Assembly (NCBI RefSeq): GCF_009711165.2
Contig: NZ_WMID02000004.1
Location: forward strand, 124,001-188,000
From: Flavobacterium sp. MC2016-06
GTDB taxonomy: Bacteria; Bacteroidota; Bacteroidia; Flavobacteriales; Flavobacteriaceae
DNA: 64,000 nt
Direction: 5' to 3'
Notes under the pieces: model-generated
Seen by the model: only the letters and a program-made list of their open reading frames with translations
The model's database searches: none
What the model was told of the DNA's origin: nothing
Program-made: the position numbers and the translations under genes
In this document: positions 9,347 to 18,243 of the stretch, piece after piece
Position numbering within the stretch: the stretch's first letter is position 1
Layout of the letters: each line of letters starts with the position of its first letter

Positions 9347-9377
9347 TTGGAAGCGCTATTTTAAAGAAGTAAATTTG
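9347..9377 (+). promoter_or_regulatory. Promoter upstream of carA
   Basis: TAAATTTG at 9370-9377 matches TAnnTTTG exactly, and TTG at 9347-9349 sits 20 bases upstream as the -33 element. The predicted leader to the carA ATG at 9451 is about 65-70 bases, with no obvious attenuator. Confidence 0.7.
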
Positions 9378-9450
9378 CAAAATATCTAATTACAATTGAA
9401 ACCAGTCTAACTTGTTTCATAAGACGATTAAAAACAATACAAATTAAAGA

Positions 9451-10569
9451 ATGAAATACACGACACGACAAAGCGCCATTTTATTACTAAGTGATGGAAC
9501 TATTTTTCATGGTAAATCTATTGGAATTAGCGGTAAAACTTTTGGAGAGGTTTGTTTTAACACTGGTATGACTGGATATCAAGAGATCTTTACAGATCCT
9601 TCTTATTTTGGACAAATTATGGTTGCTACAAATACACATATTGGAAATTATGGTGTTAATGATTTAGAAGTTGAATCTGACAGCATTAAGATTGCTGGTT
9701 TAGTTTGTAAAAACTTTAGCTTTAATTATTCTAGAGAAGACGCTTCTGGTAGTTTGGAAGATTATTTTATAAAACAAAATTTAATCTGTATTTCTGATGT
9801 CGATACTCGTGCTTTAGTAAGCTATATTCGCGATAATGGAGCTATGAATGCTGTTATTTGTACAGATGGGACTTCGATTGAAGATTTGAAAAAAGAATTG
9901 GCTAATGTGCCAAACATGGAAGGTTTAGAGTTGGCATCAAAAGTTTCAACTGCTGAGCCTTATTTTTTTGGCGACGAAAAAGCTACCTATAAAATATCAG
10001 CTTTAGATCTTGGAATAAAAAAGAATATTTTAAGAAATCTTGCTAAAAGAGATTGTTATATAAAAGTGTATCCGTATAACTCCACTTATAAAGATTTGGC
10101 AGAATTTAATCCAGACGGTTACTTCTTGTCAAACGGACCTGGTGATCCCGATCCGCTTTTTGGAGCTATTGAAGTTGCAAAAGAGATTTTAGCTGATGAC
10201 AAGCCATTATTTGGAATTTGTTTAGGTCATCAGGTAATTGCTTTAGCAAATGGAGTTCAGACTTATAAAATGTTTAACGGACACCGTGGTATTAACCACC
10301 CTGTAAAAAATATTATAACTGGTAAAGGTGAGATTACTTCTCAAAATCATGGTTTTGCTGTTAATAAAGAACAATTGGATAATCATCCAGATTTAGAGAT
10401 TACACATTTACACTTAAACGATGGAACTGTTGCGGGAATGCGTATGAAAAATAAGAATTGTTTTTCAGTACAATATCACCCAGAAGCAAGTCCAGGCCCA
10501 CATGATTCTTCTTATTTGTTCGATCAGTTTGTAGAGAACATTAAAGAGGCTTGTGCTAAAACGATGTAG
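9451..10569 (+). CDS. carA: Carbamoyl-phosphate synthase small subunit
   Basis: 372 residues. The N-terminal CarA domain (DGTIFHGKSIGISG onward, with NTGMTGYQEIFTDPSY) is followed by a class I glutamine amidotransferase domain. The nucleophile is in FGICLGHQV and the His/Glu pair in QYHPEASPGPHD. It hydrolyses glutamine and passes ammonia to CarB for carbamoyl phosphate, feeding arginine and pyrimidine synthesis. carB is not adjacent. It has its own promoter-like element, and eno follows after 102 bases. Confidence 0.97.
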   Translation: MKYTTRQSAILLLSDGTIFHGKSIGISGKTFGEVCFNTGMTGYQEIFTDPSYFGQIMVATNTHIGNYGVNDLEVESDSIKIAGLVCKNFSFNYSREDASGSLEDYFIKQNLICISDVDTRALVSYIRDNGAMNAVICTDGTSIEDLKKELANVPNMEGLELASKVSTAEPYFFGDEKATYKISALDLGIKKNILRNLAKRDCYIKVYPYNSTYKDLAEFNPDGYFLSNGPGDPDPLFGAIEVAKEILADDKPLFGICLGHQVIALANGVQTYKMFNGHRGINHPVKNIITGKGEITSQNHGFAVNKEQLDNHPDLEITHLHLNDGTVAGMRMKNKNCFSVQYHPEASPGPHDSSYLFDQFVENIKEACAKTM

Positions 10570-10588
10570 TTAATAAATAAAGGCTTTT

Positions 10589-10614
10589 AATAGTAGAAAT
10601 GCGTTTTTACTATT
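10589..10614 (+). terminator. Possible weak terminator after carA
   Basis: AATAGTA (10589-10595) pairs with TACTATT (10608-10614), and AAA/TTT inside can extend the stem across a bulge around TGCG. The following sequence GAATATTTTTAT is only partly T-rich. It may separate carA from eno. The remaining bases up to 10671 are AT-rich with no exact -7 match. Confidence 0.3.
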
Positions 10615-10647
10615 GAATATTTTTATAATTTCGGAAAAAAAATATAA

Positions 10648-11964
<1,317 letters not shown>

Positions 11965-11987
11965 TTGTAAGAGTTATATACAGATTT

Positions 11988-12020
11988 AAAACCATTCGTT
12001 TTTGCGAATGGTTTTTTTTT
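11988..12020 (+). terminator. Intrinsic terminator of eno
   Basis: AAAACCATTCG (11988-11998) pairs with CGAATGGTTTT (12005-12015), 6-base loop, and the T-run continues to 12020. Located 23 bases after the eno stop. Confidence 0.9.
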
Positions 12021-12074
12021 GGAGTTTTAACAAATTCATAGCAGGATTCTTTTTTTAATTAGTCTTAAATTCCT

Positions 12075-12082
12075 TAGATTTG
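12075..12082 (+). promoter_or_regulatory. -7 element upstream of gltA
   Basis: TAGATTTG is an exact TAnnTTTG match 37 bases before the gltA ATG. The expected -33 position is T-rich but lacks a clear TTG, so support rests on the -7 motif and on the terminator upstream. Confidence 0.5.
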
Positions 12083-12119
12083 ATAAATTATTATTTTAAA
12101 GATTTATTTCCGATATATT

Positions 12120-13397
12120 ATGTCAAAAATAGCTACATTAGAAGTAGATGGCCAAAAAATTGAACTTCCAGTTATTACAGGAAGCGAAAATGAGTCTGCT
12201 ATCGATATCAACAAATTACGTGATTTAACAGGTGTTATTACAATTGACCCAGGATATAAAAATTCTGGTTCTTGTACAAGTGAAATCACTTTCTTAGACG
12301 GAGAATTAGGAATTTTGCGTTACAGAGGATACTCAATTGAAGATTTAGCTGAAAAGGCTAGTTTTTTAGAAGTATCTTATTTATTAATTTTTGGTGAATT
12401 GCCAACTGCTCAGCAATTAGAGCAATTTGAAATTGATATTAAAAAACATACTTTGGTAAACGAAGAGATGAAAAATATCATTGACGGATTCCCAAAAACA
12501 GCTCATCCAATGGGAGTTTTGTCTGCCTTGACAAGTGCTTTAACAGCATTTAACCCTAAAGCTGTAAATGTAGATAATGAAAAAGAAATGTATGAAGCTA
12601 TTTGTAAAACAATGGCTAAGTTTCTTGTAATTGCTACTTGGACTTATAGAAAAACAATGGGTTATCCATTAAATTATTACGATAACACAAAAGGTTATGT
12701 AGAGAATTTTATGCAATTAATGTTTCAATTGCCTACAGGTCCTTACAAAGCAAATCCAACTGTTGTTAGCGCATTAGATAAATTATTTATTCTTCATGCA
12801 GATCACGAACAAAACTGTTCTACTTCTACAGTAAGAATGGTAGGATCTTCCCATGCTGGTTTATTTGCTTCTATTTCTGCAGGAGTTTCAGCTCTTTGGG
12901 GGCCACTTCATGGTGGTGCTAACCAAGCTGTTCTTGAAATGTTAGAAGAAATTAATAAAGATGGCGGGGATACTGATAAATTTTTAGCGAAAGCGAAAGA
13001 TAAAAACGATCCTTTCCGTTTAATGGGATTTGGTCATAGAGTTTATAAAAACTTCGATCCTAGAGCAAAAATTATTAAAAAAGCAGCTAAAGAAGTTTTA
13101 GAAACTTTAGGTGTTGAAGATCCAATTCTAGAAATTGCTAAAAAATTAGAATCAGCAGCTTTAGAAGATGAGTACTTTAAATCAAGAAACTTATATCCAA
13201 ATGTTGATTTCTACTCTGGAATTATTTACAGAGCATTAGGAATTCCAACAGACATGTTTACAGTAATGTTTGCTATTGGAAGACTACCGGGCTGGATCGC
13301 ACAATGGAAAGAAATGCGTGAGAACAAAGAGCCAATTGGAAGACCAAGACAGATTTACACTGGGCATCCGTTGAGAGACTTTAAGTCTAACAAATAA
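12120..13397 (+). CDS. gltA: Citrate synthase
   Basis: 425 residues, type II bacterial length. It condenses acetyl-CoA with oxaloacetate to open the TCA cycle. Catalytic blocks are visible: GPLHGGANQAVLEML (first His), MGFGHRVYKNFDPRAKI (second His) and NVDFYSGIIYRALGIP (Asp). N-terminal LDGELGILRYRGYSIEDLAE is the usual type II entry. Flanked by its own -7 element and terminator, so probably monocistronic. Confidence 0.97.
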   Translation: MSKIATLEVDGQKIELPVITGSENESAIDINKLRDLTGVITIDPGYKNSGSCTSEITFLDGELGILRYRGYSIEDLAEKASFLEVSYLLIFGELPTAQQLEQFEIDIKKHTLVNEEMKNIIDGFPKTAHPMGVLSALTSALTAFNPKAVNVDNEKEMYEAICKTMAKFLVIATWTYRKTMGYPLNYYDNTKGYVENFMQLMFQLPTGPYKANPTVVSALDKLFILHADHEQNCSTSTVRMVGSSHAGLFASISAGVSALWGPLHGGANQAVLEMLEEINKDGGDTDKFLAKAKDKNDPFRLMGFGHRVYKNFDPRAKIIKKAAKEVLETLGVEDPILEIAKKLESAALEDEYFKSRNLYPNVDFYSGIIYRALGIPTDMFTVMFAIGRLPGWIAQWKEMRENKEPIGRPRQIYTGHPLRDFKSNK

Positions 13398-13406
13398 AAA
13401 AAAACT

Positions 13407-13437
13407 AAAGCTTCACTTAACTGTGAAGCTTTTTTTA
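13407..13437 (+). terminator. Intrinsic terminator of gltA
   Basis: AAAGCTTCAC (13407-13416) pairs with GTGAAGCTTT (13423-13432), loop TTAACT, followed by T residues to 13436. The last bases of its T-run are shared with the -7 element of the next gene. Confidence 0.9.
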
Positions 13438-13443
13438 TCTTTG
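13436..13443 (+). promoter_or_regulatory. -7 element of the DDAH-like gene
   Basis: TATCTTTG matches TAnnTTTG exactly, 19 bases before ATG 13463. It begins inside the T-run of the gltA terminator, so terminator and promoter are fused. The predicted leader is only about 13-15 bases. Confidence 0.6.
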
Positions 13444-13462
13444 CCCAAAATATAATAAAGTT

Positions 13463-14377
13463 ATGTTGCAATTAAATGTAAAGAACGAAACGTCAAGATT
13501 ACGTGCTGTAGTTTTGGGTTCTGCTGTTCATAATGGGCCAACTCCATCATTAGATGAGGCTTATGATCCTAAATCATTGGAACATATTAAAGCAGGAACA
13601 TATCCGATTGAAAAAGATATGGTTGCTGAAATGGATGCTTTTAATGCTGTTTTTAAAAAGTATGATGTAACGGTTTATCGTCCGGAAATGATCGAAAATT
13701 ACAATCAGATTTTTGCCAGAGATATAGGTTTTGTTATTGATAATACTTTTATAAAATCGAACATTTTACCAGATAGAGAAAGAGAATTAGAAGCTATTCA
13801 GTATGTAATTGATCAAATAGATGTTCAAAAAGTGGTTCGTCCACCTGAAGAAGTTCATATTGAAGGAGGAGATGTCATGTTGTGGAATGATTATATTTTT
13901 GTAGGTACATACAAAGGAAGTGACTATAAAGATTATATTACTGCTAGAACTAACATGCATGGAGTAAATTTTCTAAAAGACTTATTCCCAAATAAAATAG
14001 TGAAAGAGTTTGATTTGGTTAAATCTAAACTTGAAGCTAGAGATAATGCATTACATCTTGATTGCTGTTTTCAGCCTGTTGGAAAAGGCAAAGGAATTAT
14101 TTATAAACGTGGTTTTCGTGAAGAAGCGGATTATTTATATTTAGTAAACCTTTTTGGAAAAGAAAATTTGTTTCATATCGAAAGAGAAGAAATGTATAAT
14201 ATGTTTTCGAATGTCTTTTCTATAGATACTAATGTGGTGGTGTCAGAAAAAAACTTTACTAGACTTAATAACTGGTTACGTGCAAATGGATTTACTGTTG
14301 AAGAAATTCCATATGCCGAAATTGCAAAGCAAGAAGGTTTATTAAGATGTTCAACTTTGCCATTAATAAGAGAATAA
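13463..14377 (+). CDS. DDAH/amidinotransferase-fold guanidino hydrolase
   Basis: 304 residues of the arginine deiminase/dimethylarginine dimethylaminohydrolase superfamily (five-bladed alpha-beta propeller). Visible features are FARDIGFVID, HIEGGDVML (catalytic Glu and substrate Asp), ARDNALHLDCCF (catalytic His) and the C-terminal GLLRCSTLPL (nucleophilic Cys). It would hydrolyse a free guanidine compound, releasing citrulline, ornithine or an amine. Substrate cannot be read from sequence; arginine, methylarginine or glycine amidino transfer are all possible. Another guanidino-family enzyme (CtlX) follows, separated by a long inverted repeat. Confidence 0.8.
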   Translation: MLQLNVKNETSRLRAVVLGSAVHNGPTPSLDEAYDPKSLEHIKAGTYPIEKDMVAEMDAFNAVFKKYDVTVYRPEMIENYNQIFARDIGFVIDNTFIKSNILPDRERELEAIQYVIDQIDVQKVVRPPEEVHIEGGDVMLWNDYIFVGTYKGSDYKDYITARTNMHGVNFLKDLFPNKIVKEFDLVKSKLEARDNALHLDCCFQPVGKGKGIIYKRGFREEADYLYLVNLFGKENLFHIEREEMYNMFSNVFSIDTNVVVSEKNFTRLNNWLRANGFTVEEIPYAEIAKQEGLLRCSTLPLIRE

Positions 14378-14388
14378 AAATTTTTTGT

Positions 14389-14433
14389 TTCAAGTTTCAG
14401 GTTCTAAGTTTTATGCTGAACCTGAAACTTGAA
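14389..14433. repeat. 16-base perfect inverted repeat between the two hydrolase genes
   Basis: TTCAAGTTTCAGGTTC (14389-14404) and GAACCTGAAACTTGAA (14418-14433) are perfect inverse copies with a 13-base spacer. Neither strand has a T-run straight after the stem (a poly-A follows on plus), so it does not look like a terminator. A related degenerate string, GAAACCTGATACTTTAAAG, occurs at about 27338-27356 between genes, which hints at a dispersed intergenic element. Confidence 0.75.
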
Positions 14434-14456
14434 GCTTTAAAAAAAAAAGATAGAAA

Positions 14457-15392
14457 ATGAAACAGACAACAAATGCAATCGTAATGATTCGCCCAGTTGC
14501 TTTTAGAATGAATGAGCAAACGGCTGTAAATAACTATTATCAAAAAGTACTTGATGGACTTTTGCCAAGTACTGTAAATGCAAAAGCGCAGCAAGAATTT
14601 GATGTTTTTGTAGAAAAGTTAAGAGATGTTGGAGTTGATGTTACCGTTATTGAAGATACTTTAGATACGGATACTCCAGATAGCGTTTTTCCAAACAATT
14701 GGGTTTCTTTTCATGAGAATGGAGATGTCGCTTTATATCCAATGTTTGCAGAAAATCGTCGTCAGGAGCGTCGCGAAGATATTTTAGATACTCTTGAAGA
14801 TAAAGGATTCGAAATTGCTGATATAATGGATTATACTTCTGCAGAAGAAGACGGTATTTTTCTTGAAGGAACTGGAAGTCTGCTTTTAGACCGTACAAAC
14901 GGAAAAGCTTATTGTGCTTTGTCTCCTCGTGCTGACGAAGAGTTGTTTATCGAGTTTTGTGAAGATTTTGATTATGCACCAGTAATTTTTGAAGCTTTTC
15001 AAACTGTTGATGGTGAACGTAAACTAATTTATCATACTAATGTTATGATGTGTTTAGGTGAAACTTTTGCTGTTATCTGTGCAGATTGTATCGATGATAA
15101 AAAAGAGCGCAAAATGGTTTTAGATAATCTGAAAGCAGATAAAAAAGAAATTATTTTGATTACTGAAGCTCAGGTGAATAATTTTGCAGGTAATATGTTA
15201 GAAGTTCGAGGAACAGATGACAAGAAATATATTGTCATGAGTGCATCGGCTCATCAGAGCTTGACTCCAAAGCAAATTGCTCAATTAGAAAATCATGCAG
15301 AAATTTTGAGTTCAAGTTTGGATACAATTGAAGCTTGCGGAGGTGGAAGTGCAAGATGTATGATGGCTGAAGTGTTTTTGCCAAGAAGTTAA
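14457..15392 (+). CDS. ctlX: Citrulline utilisation-type hydrolase CtlX
   Basis: 311 residues of the CtlX branch of the arginine deiminase superfamily. Motifs in order: TNAIVMIRPVAFRMNEQT, VFPNNWVSFHENG, FLEGTGSLLLDR (catalytic Glu), YHTNVMMCLGE (His), NNFAGNMLEV, and ACGGGSARCMMAEVFLP (Cys). Family members hydrolyse a ureido or guanidino group; the name comes from proposed citrulline breakdown. It follows the DDAH-like gene on the same strand, and the pair suggests arginine/citrulline or methylarginine salvage. A terminator follows. Confidence 0.85.
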   Translation: MKQTTNAIVMIRPVAFRMNEQTAVNNYYQKVLDGLLPSTVNAKAQQEFDVFVEKLRDVGVDVTVIEDTLDTDTPDSVFPNNWVSFHENGDVALYPMFAENRRQERREDILDTLEDKGFEIADIMDYTSAEEDGIFLEGTGSLLLDRTNGKAYCALSPRADEELFIEFCEDFDYAPVIFEAFQTVDGERKLIYHTNVMMCLGETFAVICADCIDDKKERKMVLDNLKADKKEIILITEAQVNNFAGNMLEVRGTDDKKYIVMSASAHQSLTPKQIAQLENHAEILSSSLDTIEACGGGSARCMMAEVFLPRS

Positions 15393-15418
15393 AAGTATAT
15401 TTTTAAAATATAAAAGGA

Positions 15419-15455
15419 AAGGGATAGAACTTGATGTTTTATCCCTTATTTTTTT
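15419..15455 (+). terminator. Intrinsic terminator of ctlX, between convergent genes
   Basis: AAGGGATA (15419-15426) pairs with TATCCCTT (15440-15447), 13-base loop, then A and seven T to 15455. It lies between ctlX and the convergent minus-strand MarC gene. On the minus strand the stem is followed by TCCTTTTATATTTT, so it may also work, less well, for MarC. Confidence 0.8.
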
Positions 15456-15477
15456 GCTTTAGCTGAATAGATTTAGA

Positions 15478-16104
15478 CTAGAAATTTCCTTTTATAATAT
15501 TAATAATTGAACTTACGATATATTGAATTCCGATTGAAATTACAATAAAGCCAACAATTCTAGAAATTGCTACAATTCCTGAGGCTCCTAATATCCGAGC
15601 TAAATAATGTGCGCTTTTAAGAATTACAAAAATAGCAACGGCAATCGCTAAAATGGCTAAACTAGAAATGATAATTTCCTCCATTTGGTGATGCTCTTGA
15701 TAGAAAGCAATCAGTAAAGAGATTGATCCTGGACCGGCCAGCATCGGAATTGCTAATGGAGTTAAAGCAATGTCGTTTCTATGTTGTGCTTCACTTTCTA
15801 TCTTTTTATTTATCCCACGTTTTTTATTGAATTTTCCTGAAAGCAAAGAAAATCCAGAATTTACAATTATAATTCCACCAGCAATTCGAAGTGCATCAAT
15901 ACTAATGCCGAAAAAAGTCAATACATATTGGCCAATAAAATAGGAGACCATTAAAATGATGAAAACATTTACTGCAGTCCATAATGAAATTCTAGAACGT
16001 TCTTTTTGAGAATCGTCTTGAGTCAATCCTACGAAAATAGGCACAGTGCCAATTGGATTTAATACTGAAAAAAGAGCGGCAAATAAATAAATAAATAAAT
16101 CCAT
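15478..16104 (-). CDS. MarC family integral membrane protein
   Basis: 208 residues with six predicted hydrophobic helices. MarC/YchE-family features are the N-terminal LFSVLNPIGTVPIFVGLT, the AGGIIIVNSGFSLLSG segment, the mid-protein TPLAIPMLAGPGSI motif and the C-terminal RIVGFIVISIGIQYIVSSI. The family sits in the inner membrane. Despite the name, no role in multiple antibiotic resistance has been confirmed; an amino-acid transport role has been suggested for some members. The only clear minus-strand gene in the window; no clean promoter was found upstream of it. Confidence 0.88.
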   Translation of the reverse strand: MDLFIYLFAALFSVLNPIGTVPIFVGLTQDDSQKERSRISLWTAVNVFIILMVSYFIGQYVLTFFGISIDALRIAGGIIIVNSGFSLLSGKFNKKRGINKKIESEAQHRNDIALTPLAIPMLAGPGSISLLIAFYQEHHQMEEIIISSLAILAIAVAIFVILKSAHYLARILGASGIVAISRIVGFIVISIGIQYIVSSIINIIKGNF

Positions 16105-16232
16105 ATTGTTTTTATGTTAGTAAAGTAAAAATAATCAAATTTTTATAGCCATAGACAAATTCAGGTTAGGATATTATTTTTATTGTTGTCAATTCTGTGT
16201 CAATAACTTAAAATAAGCTCGCCCTTTTTGAT

Positions 16233-16240
16233 TACTTTTG
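16233..16240 (+). promoter_or_regulatory. -7 element of the CoA-binding gene
   Basis: TACTTTTG matches TAnnTTTG, 17 bases before the chosen ATG at 16258. Predicted leader is around 10 bases. No convincing -33 element is visible. Confidence 0.5.
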
Positions 16241-16257
16241 CAGAATATTTTAAAATC

Positions 16258-16623
16258 ATGAAAAATAAAAAAACTTTAGTTCTGGGCGCTACCACAAAAC
16301 CAGATCGTTACGCTTTTAGAGCTGTAAATATGTTGGTTGAAAAAGGACATACAGTTTTGGCAATAGGTCAAAATGCAGGTGAGGTTGCAGGTGTAAAAAT
16401 TCACACAAAAGCTATTCCTGTAAAAAATATTGATACCGTAACTTTATATTTAAACCCCGCTCGTCAGCGTGATTATTATAATTATATCGTTGAAGCCCAG
16501 CCTAAAAGAGTAGTTTTTAATCCAGGAACTGAGAATCCTGAATTATATCAGTTATTAGAACTTAATAATATCAAAGCAGAAGTTGCATGTACTTTGGTTT
16601 TATTAGCGACAAATCAATATTAA
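16258..16623 (+). CDS. CoA-binding domain protein
   Basis: 121 residues, a single Rossmann-like CoA_binding_2 domain: KKTLVLGATTKPDRYAFRAV at the nucleotide loop, VKIHTKAIPVKNIDTVTLYL and VFNPGTENPEL. Such short proteins bind CoA in their best known structures, but no physiological role is established. ATG 16258 is preferred over an in-frame TTG at 16228, because a -7 promoter element lies inside that extension. Divergent from the MarC gene; recR follows after 130 bases. Confidence 0.8.
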   Translation: MKNKKTLVLGATTKPDRYAFRAVNMLVEKGHTVLAIGQNAGEVAGVKIHTKAIPVKNIDTVTLYLNPARQRDYYNYIVEAQPKRVVFNPGTENPELYQLLELNNIKAEVACTLVLLATNQY

Positions 16624-16740
16624 GTTCTTTAGCAGTTGTTTGTTGGTTTATACAGTAAAATGGAAATAATAAATAGTTTAGGAAAAGCTGTTATATGTGA
16701 CTTTTTAATTGTGCAAAGCCAAGTAAATCAATAAAAATGT

Positions 16741-16748
16741 TACTTTTG
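16741..16748 (+). promoter_or_regulatory. -7 element immediately before recR
   Basis: TACTTTTG matches TAnnTTTG and ends only 5 bases before the recR ATG (16754). If used, transcription would start at or within a few bases of the start codon, giving a leaderless or almost leaderless mRNA. The nearest TTG upstream (16709-16711) is too far for an ideal -33 spacing. Confidence 0.45.
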
Positions 16749-16753
16749 TCCCC

Positions 16754-17374
16754 ATGGAATTTTCATCAAAATTAATAGAAAAAGCTGTAAACGAAATGTC
16801 GCAATTACCTGGGATTGGTAAGCGTACAGCGTTGCGTTTGGTTTTACATTTATTAAAGCAACCAAAAGAGCAAACAGGCTTTTTGTCTCAAGCATTGTTA
16901 AACATGCGTGAGGATATTAAGTTTTGTGAAAATTGCCACAATATATCCGATACTAGAGTTTGTGAAATTTGTGCTAATTCGGTAAGAAATCATCAGCTTA
17001 TTTGTGTAGTAGAGGATATTCGAGATGTTATGGCTATTGAAAATACGGGACAATATAAAGGTATTTATCATGTGCTAGGTGGGAAAATTTCTCCAATAGA
17101 GGGAGTAGGTCCGAGTCAGTTAAATATTTCAAGTTTGGTCGAAAAAGTAAAATCAGGTAAAGCAGTAGAGATTATTTTTGCGCTAAGTTCTACAATGGAG
17201 GGTGATACTACAAATTTTTATATTTACAAACAAATTGCAGAATCAGAAATTATAATTTCCACAATAGCACGCGGAATTTCTGTTGGAGATGAGCTAGAAT
17301 ATGCAGATGAAGTTACACTGGGAAGAAGTATTCTGCATCGTGTTCCGTTCGAAAAAACTTTCAAAAACAACTAA
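16754..17374 (+). CDS. recR: Recombination mediator RecR
   Basis: 206 residues. Order of parts: N-terminal helix-hairpin-helix ([17 protein letters not shown]), four-cysteine zinc finger ([17 protein letters not shown], about residues 57-73), Toprim domain ([26 protein letters not shown]) and the C-terminal Walker-B-like tail. RecR works with RecO to load RecA on SSB-coated gaps. The start fits the family N-terminus. The next gene begins 71 bases later with its own -7 element. Confidence 0.96.
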   Translation: MEFSSKLIEKAVNEMSQLPGIGKRTALRLVLHLLKQPKEQTGFLSQALLNMREDIKFCENCHNISDTRVCEICANSVRNHQLICVVEDIRDVMAIENTGQYKGIYHVLGGKISPIEGVGPSQLNISSLVEKVKSGKAVEIIFALSSTMEGDTTNFYIYKQIAESEIIISTIARGISVGDELEYADEVTLGRSILHRVPFEKTFKNN

Positions 17375-17420
17375 ATAAACCCAAATAAAAGTTAGATTTC
17401 CTCAAGATTAAAGGAAAACC

Positions 17421-17428
17421 TATATTTG
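17421..17428 (+). promoter_or_regulatory. -7 element at the head of the polysaccharide locus
   Basis: TATATTTG matches TAnnTTTG, 17 bases before ATG 17446. A short dyad, TTTCCT (17397-17402) and AGGAAA (17412-17417), sits where a regulator could act. No clear -33 TTG. The whole plus-strand polysaccharide locus begins here. Confidence 0.55.
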
Positions 17429-17445
17429 CCGATAAAATTTAAGAA

Positions 17446-18234
17446 ATGACAAAGAACAGCTTTTATATCCTACTATTAATAAGTATGTTATTTACATCAT
17501 GTATTCCTATAAAAGACTTGGTGTATCTGCAAGATAAAAATACTTCCACAGAACAAAATTCAATTACAGAAGTAAGTTCAAAGCCTTATAGATTGCAAGT
17601 AGATGATGTTTTAAGCGTAAGTATAAAAGCAATAGATCCTAAATTAGTATCTATTTTTAATACAACTGAAAGTGGTACAACTGCAAAATCAGAATCAGGG
17701 TTATATTTTGATGGATTTACGATTGATGATCATGGAAATATTAGAATGCCAGTTTTGGGTGAGATAAATGTAATAGGTTTTACACTTGATGAAGTTAGAG
17801 TTAAAATAGAAAAAAAATTACTTGAAGAATATTTTAAAAGCGAAGCAAATATATTTGTGACAGTAAAATTAGCAGGATTTAGATATACTATAAATGGTGA
17901 GGTAGGAAGTACAGGTACAAAAACCTTGTTTCAGTCACACGTAAATATTTTAGAGGCTATTGCTAACGCAGGTGACATAACAATTGTAGGGAATAGAAAA
18001 GCAGTTACCATAATTCGTCAGACTTCAACTGGTGTTCAGATGAATGATATTGATCTTACAGATGTAAATGTAATGAAATCACCGTATTATAATTTACAGC
18101 CTAATGATTATATTTATATAAAACCATTGCGACAAAAAACTTGGGGAACCGGACAAACAGGTATACAATCTATAGGTACCATTATTACTTTGCTGTCGCT
18201 TGGAACAACAGTTTATTTACTTCTTAAAAATTAA
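17446..18234 (+). CDS. Wza-like outer-membrane polysaccharide export lipoprotein
   Basis: 262 residues. The N-terminus is a lipoprotein signal with lipobox LFTSC (Cys19). Then comes a Poly_export domain (YRLQVDDVLSVSI onward; DDHGNIRMPVLGEINVIG) and one SLBB-type beta-grasp domain (GFRYTINGEVGSTGTKTLF). The C-terminus is a single hydrophobic helix (IIGTIITLLSLGT region), as in OPX proteins that cross the outer membrane. Partner of the Wzc-like kinase 9 bases downstream. Much shorter than the second SLBB protein at 27376. Confidence 0.9.
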   Translation: MTKNSFYILLLISMLFTSCIPIKDLVYLQDKNTSTEQNSITEVSSKPYRLQVDDVLSVSIKAIDPKLVSIFNTTESGTTAKSESGLYFDGFTIDDHGNIRMPVLGEINVIGFTLDEVRVKIEKKLLEEYFKSEANIFVTVKLAGFRYTINGEVGSTGTKTLFQSHVNILEAIANAGDITIVGNRKAVTIIRQTSTGVQMNDIDLTDVNVMKSPYYNLQPNDYIYIKPLRQKTWGTGQTGIQSIGTIITLLSLGTTVYLLLKN

Positions 18235-18243
18235 ATTCAAAAG

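Noticed and set aside
14389..14433. Intrinsic terminator reading of the 16-base inverted repeat
   Set aside because: On the plus strand it is followed by poly-A, and on the minus strand by ACAAAAAA; neither gives a U-tract.
16228..16257. TTG start for the CoA-binding protein
   Set aside because: The extra ten codons overlap the -7 element at 16233-16240, and the domain begins normally at ATG 16258.
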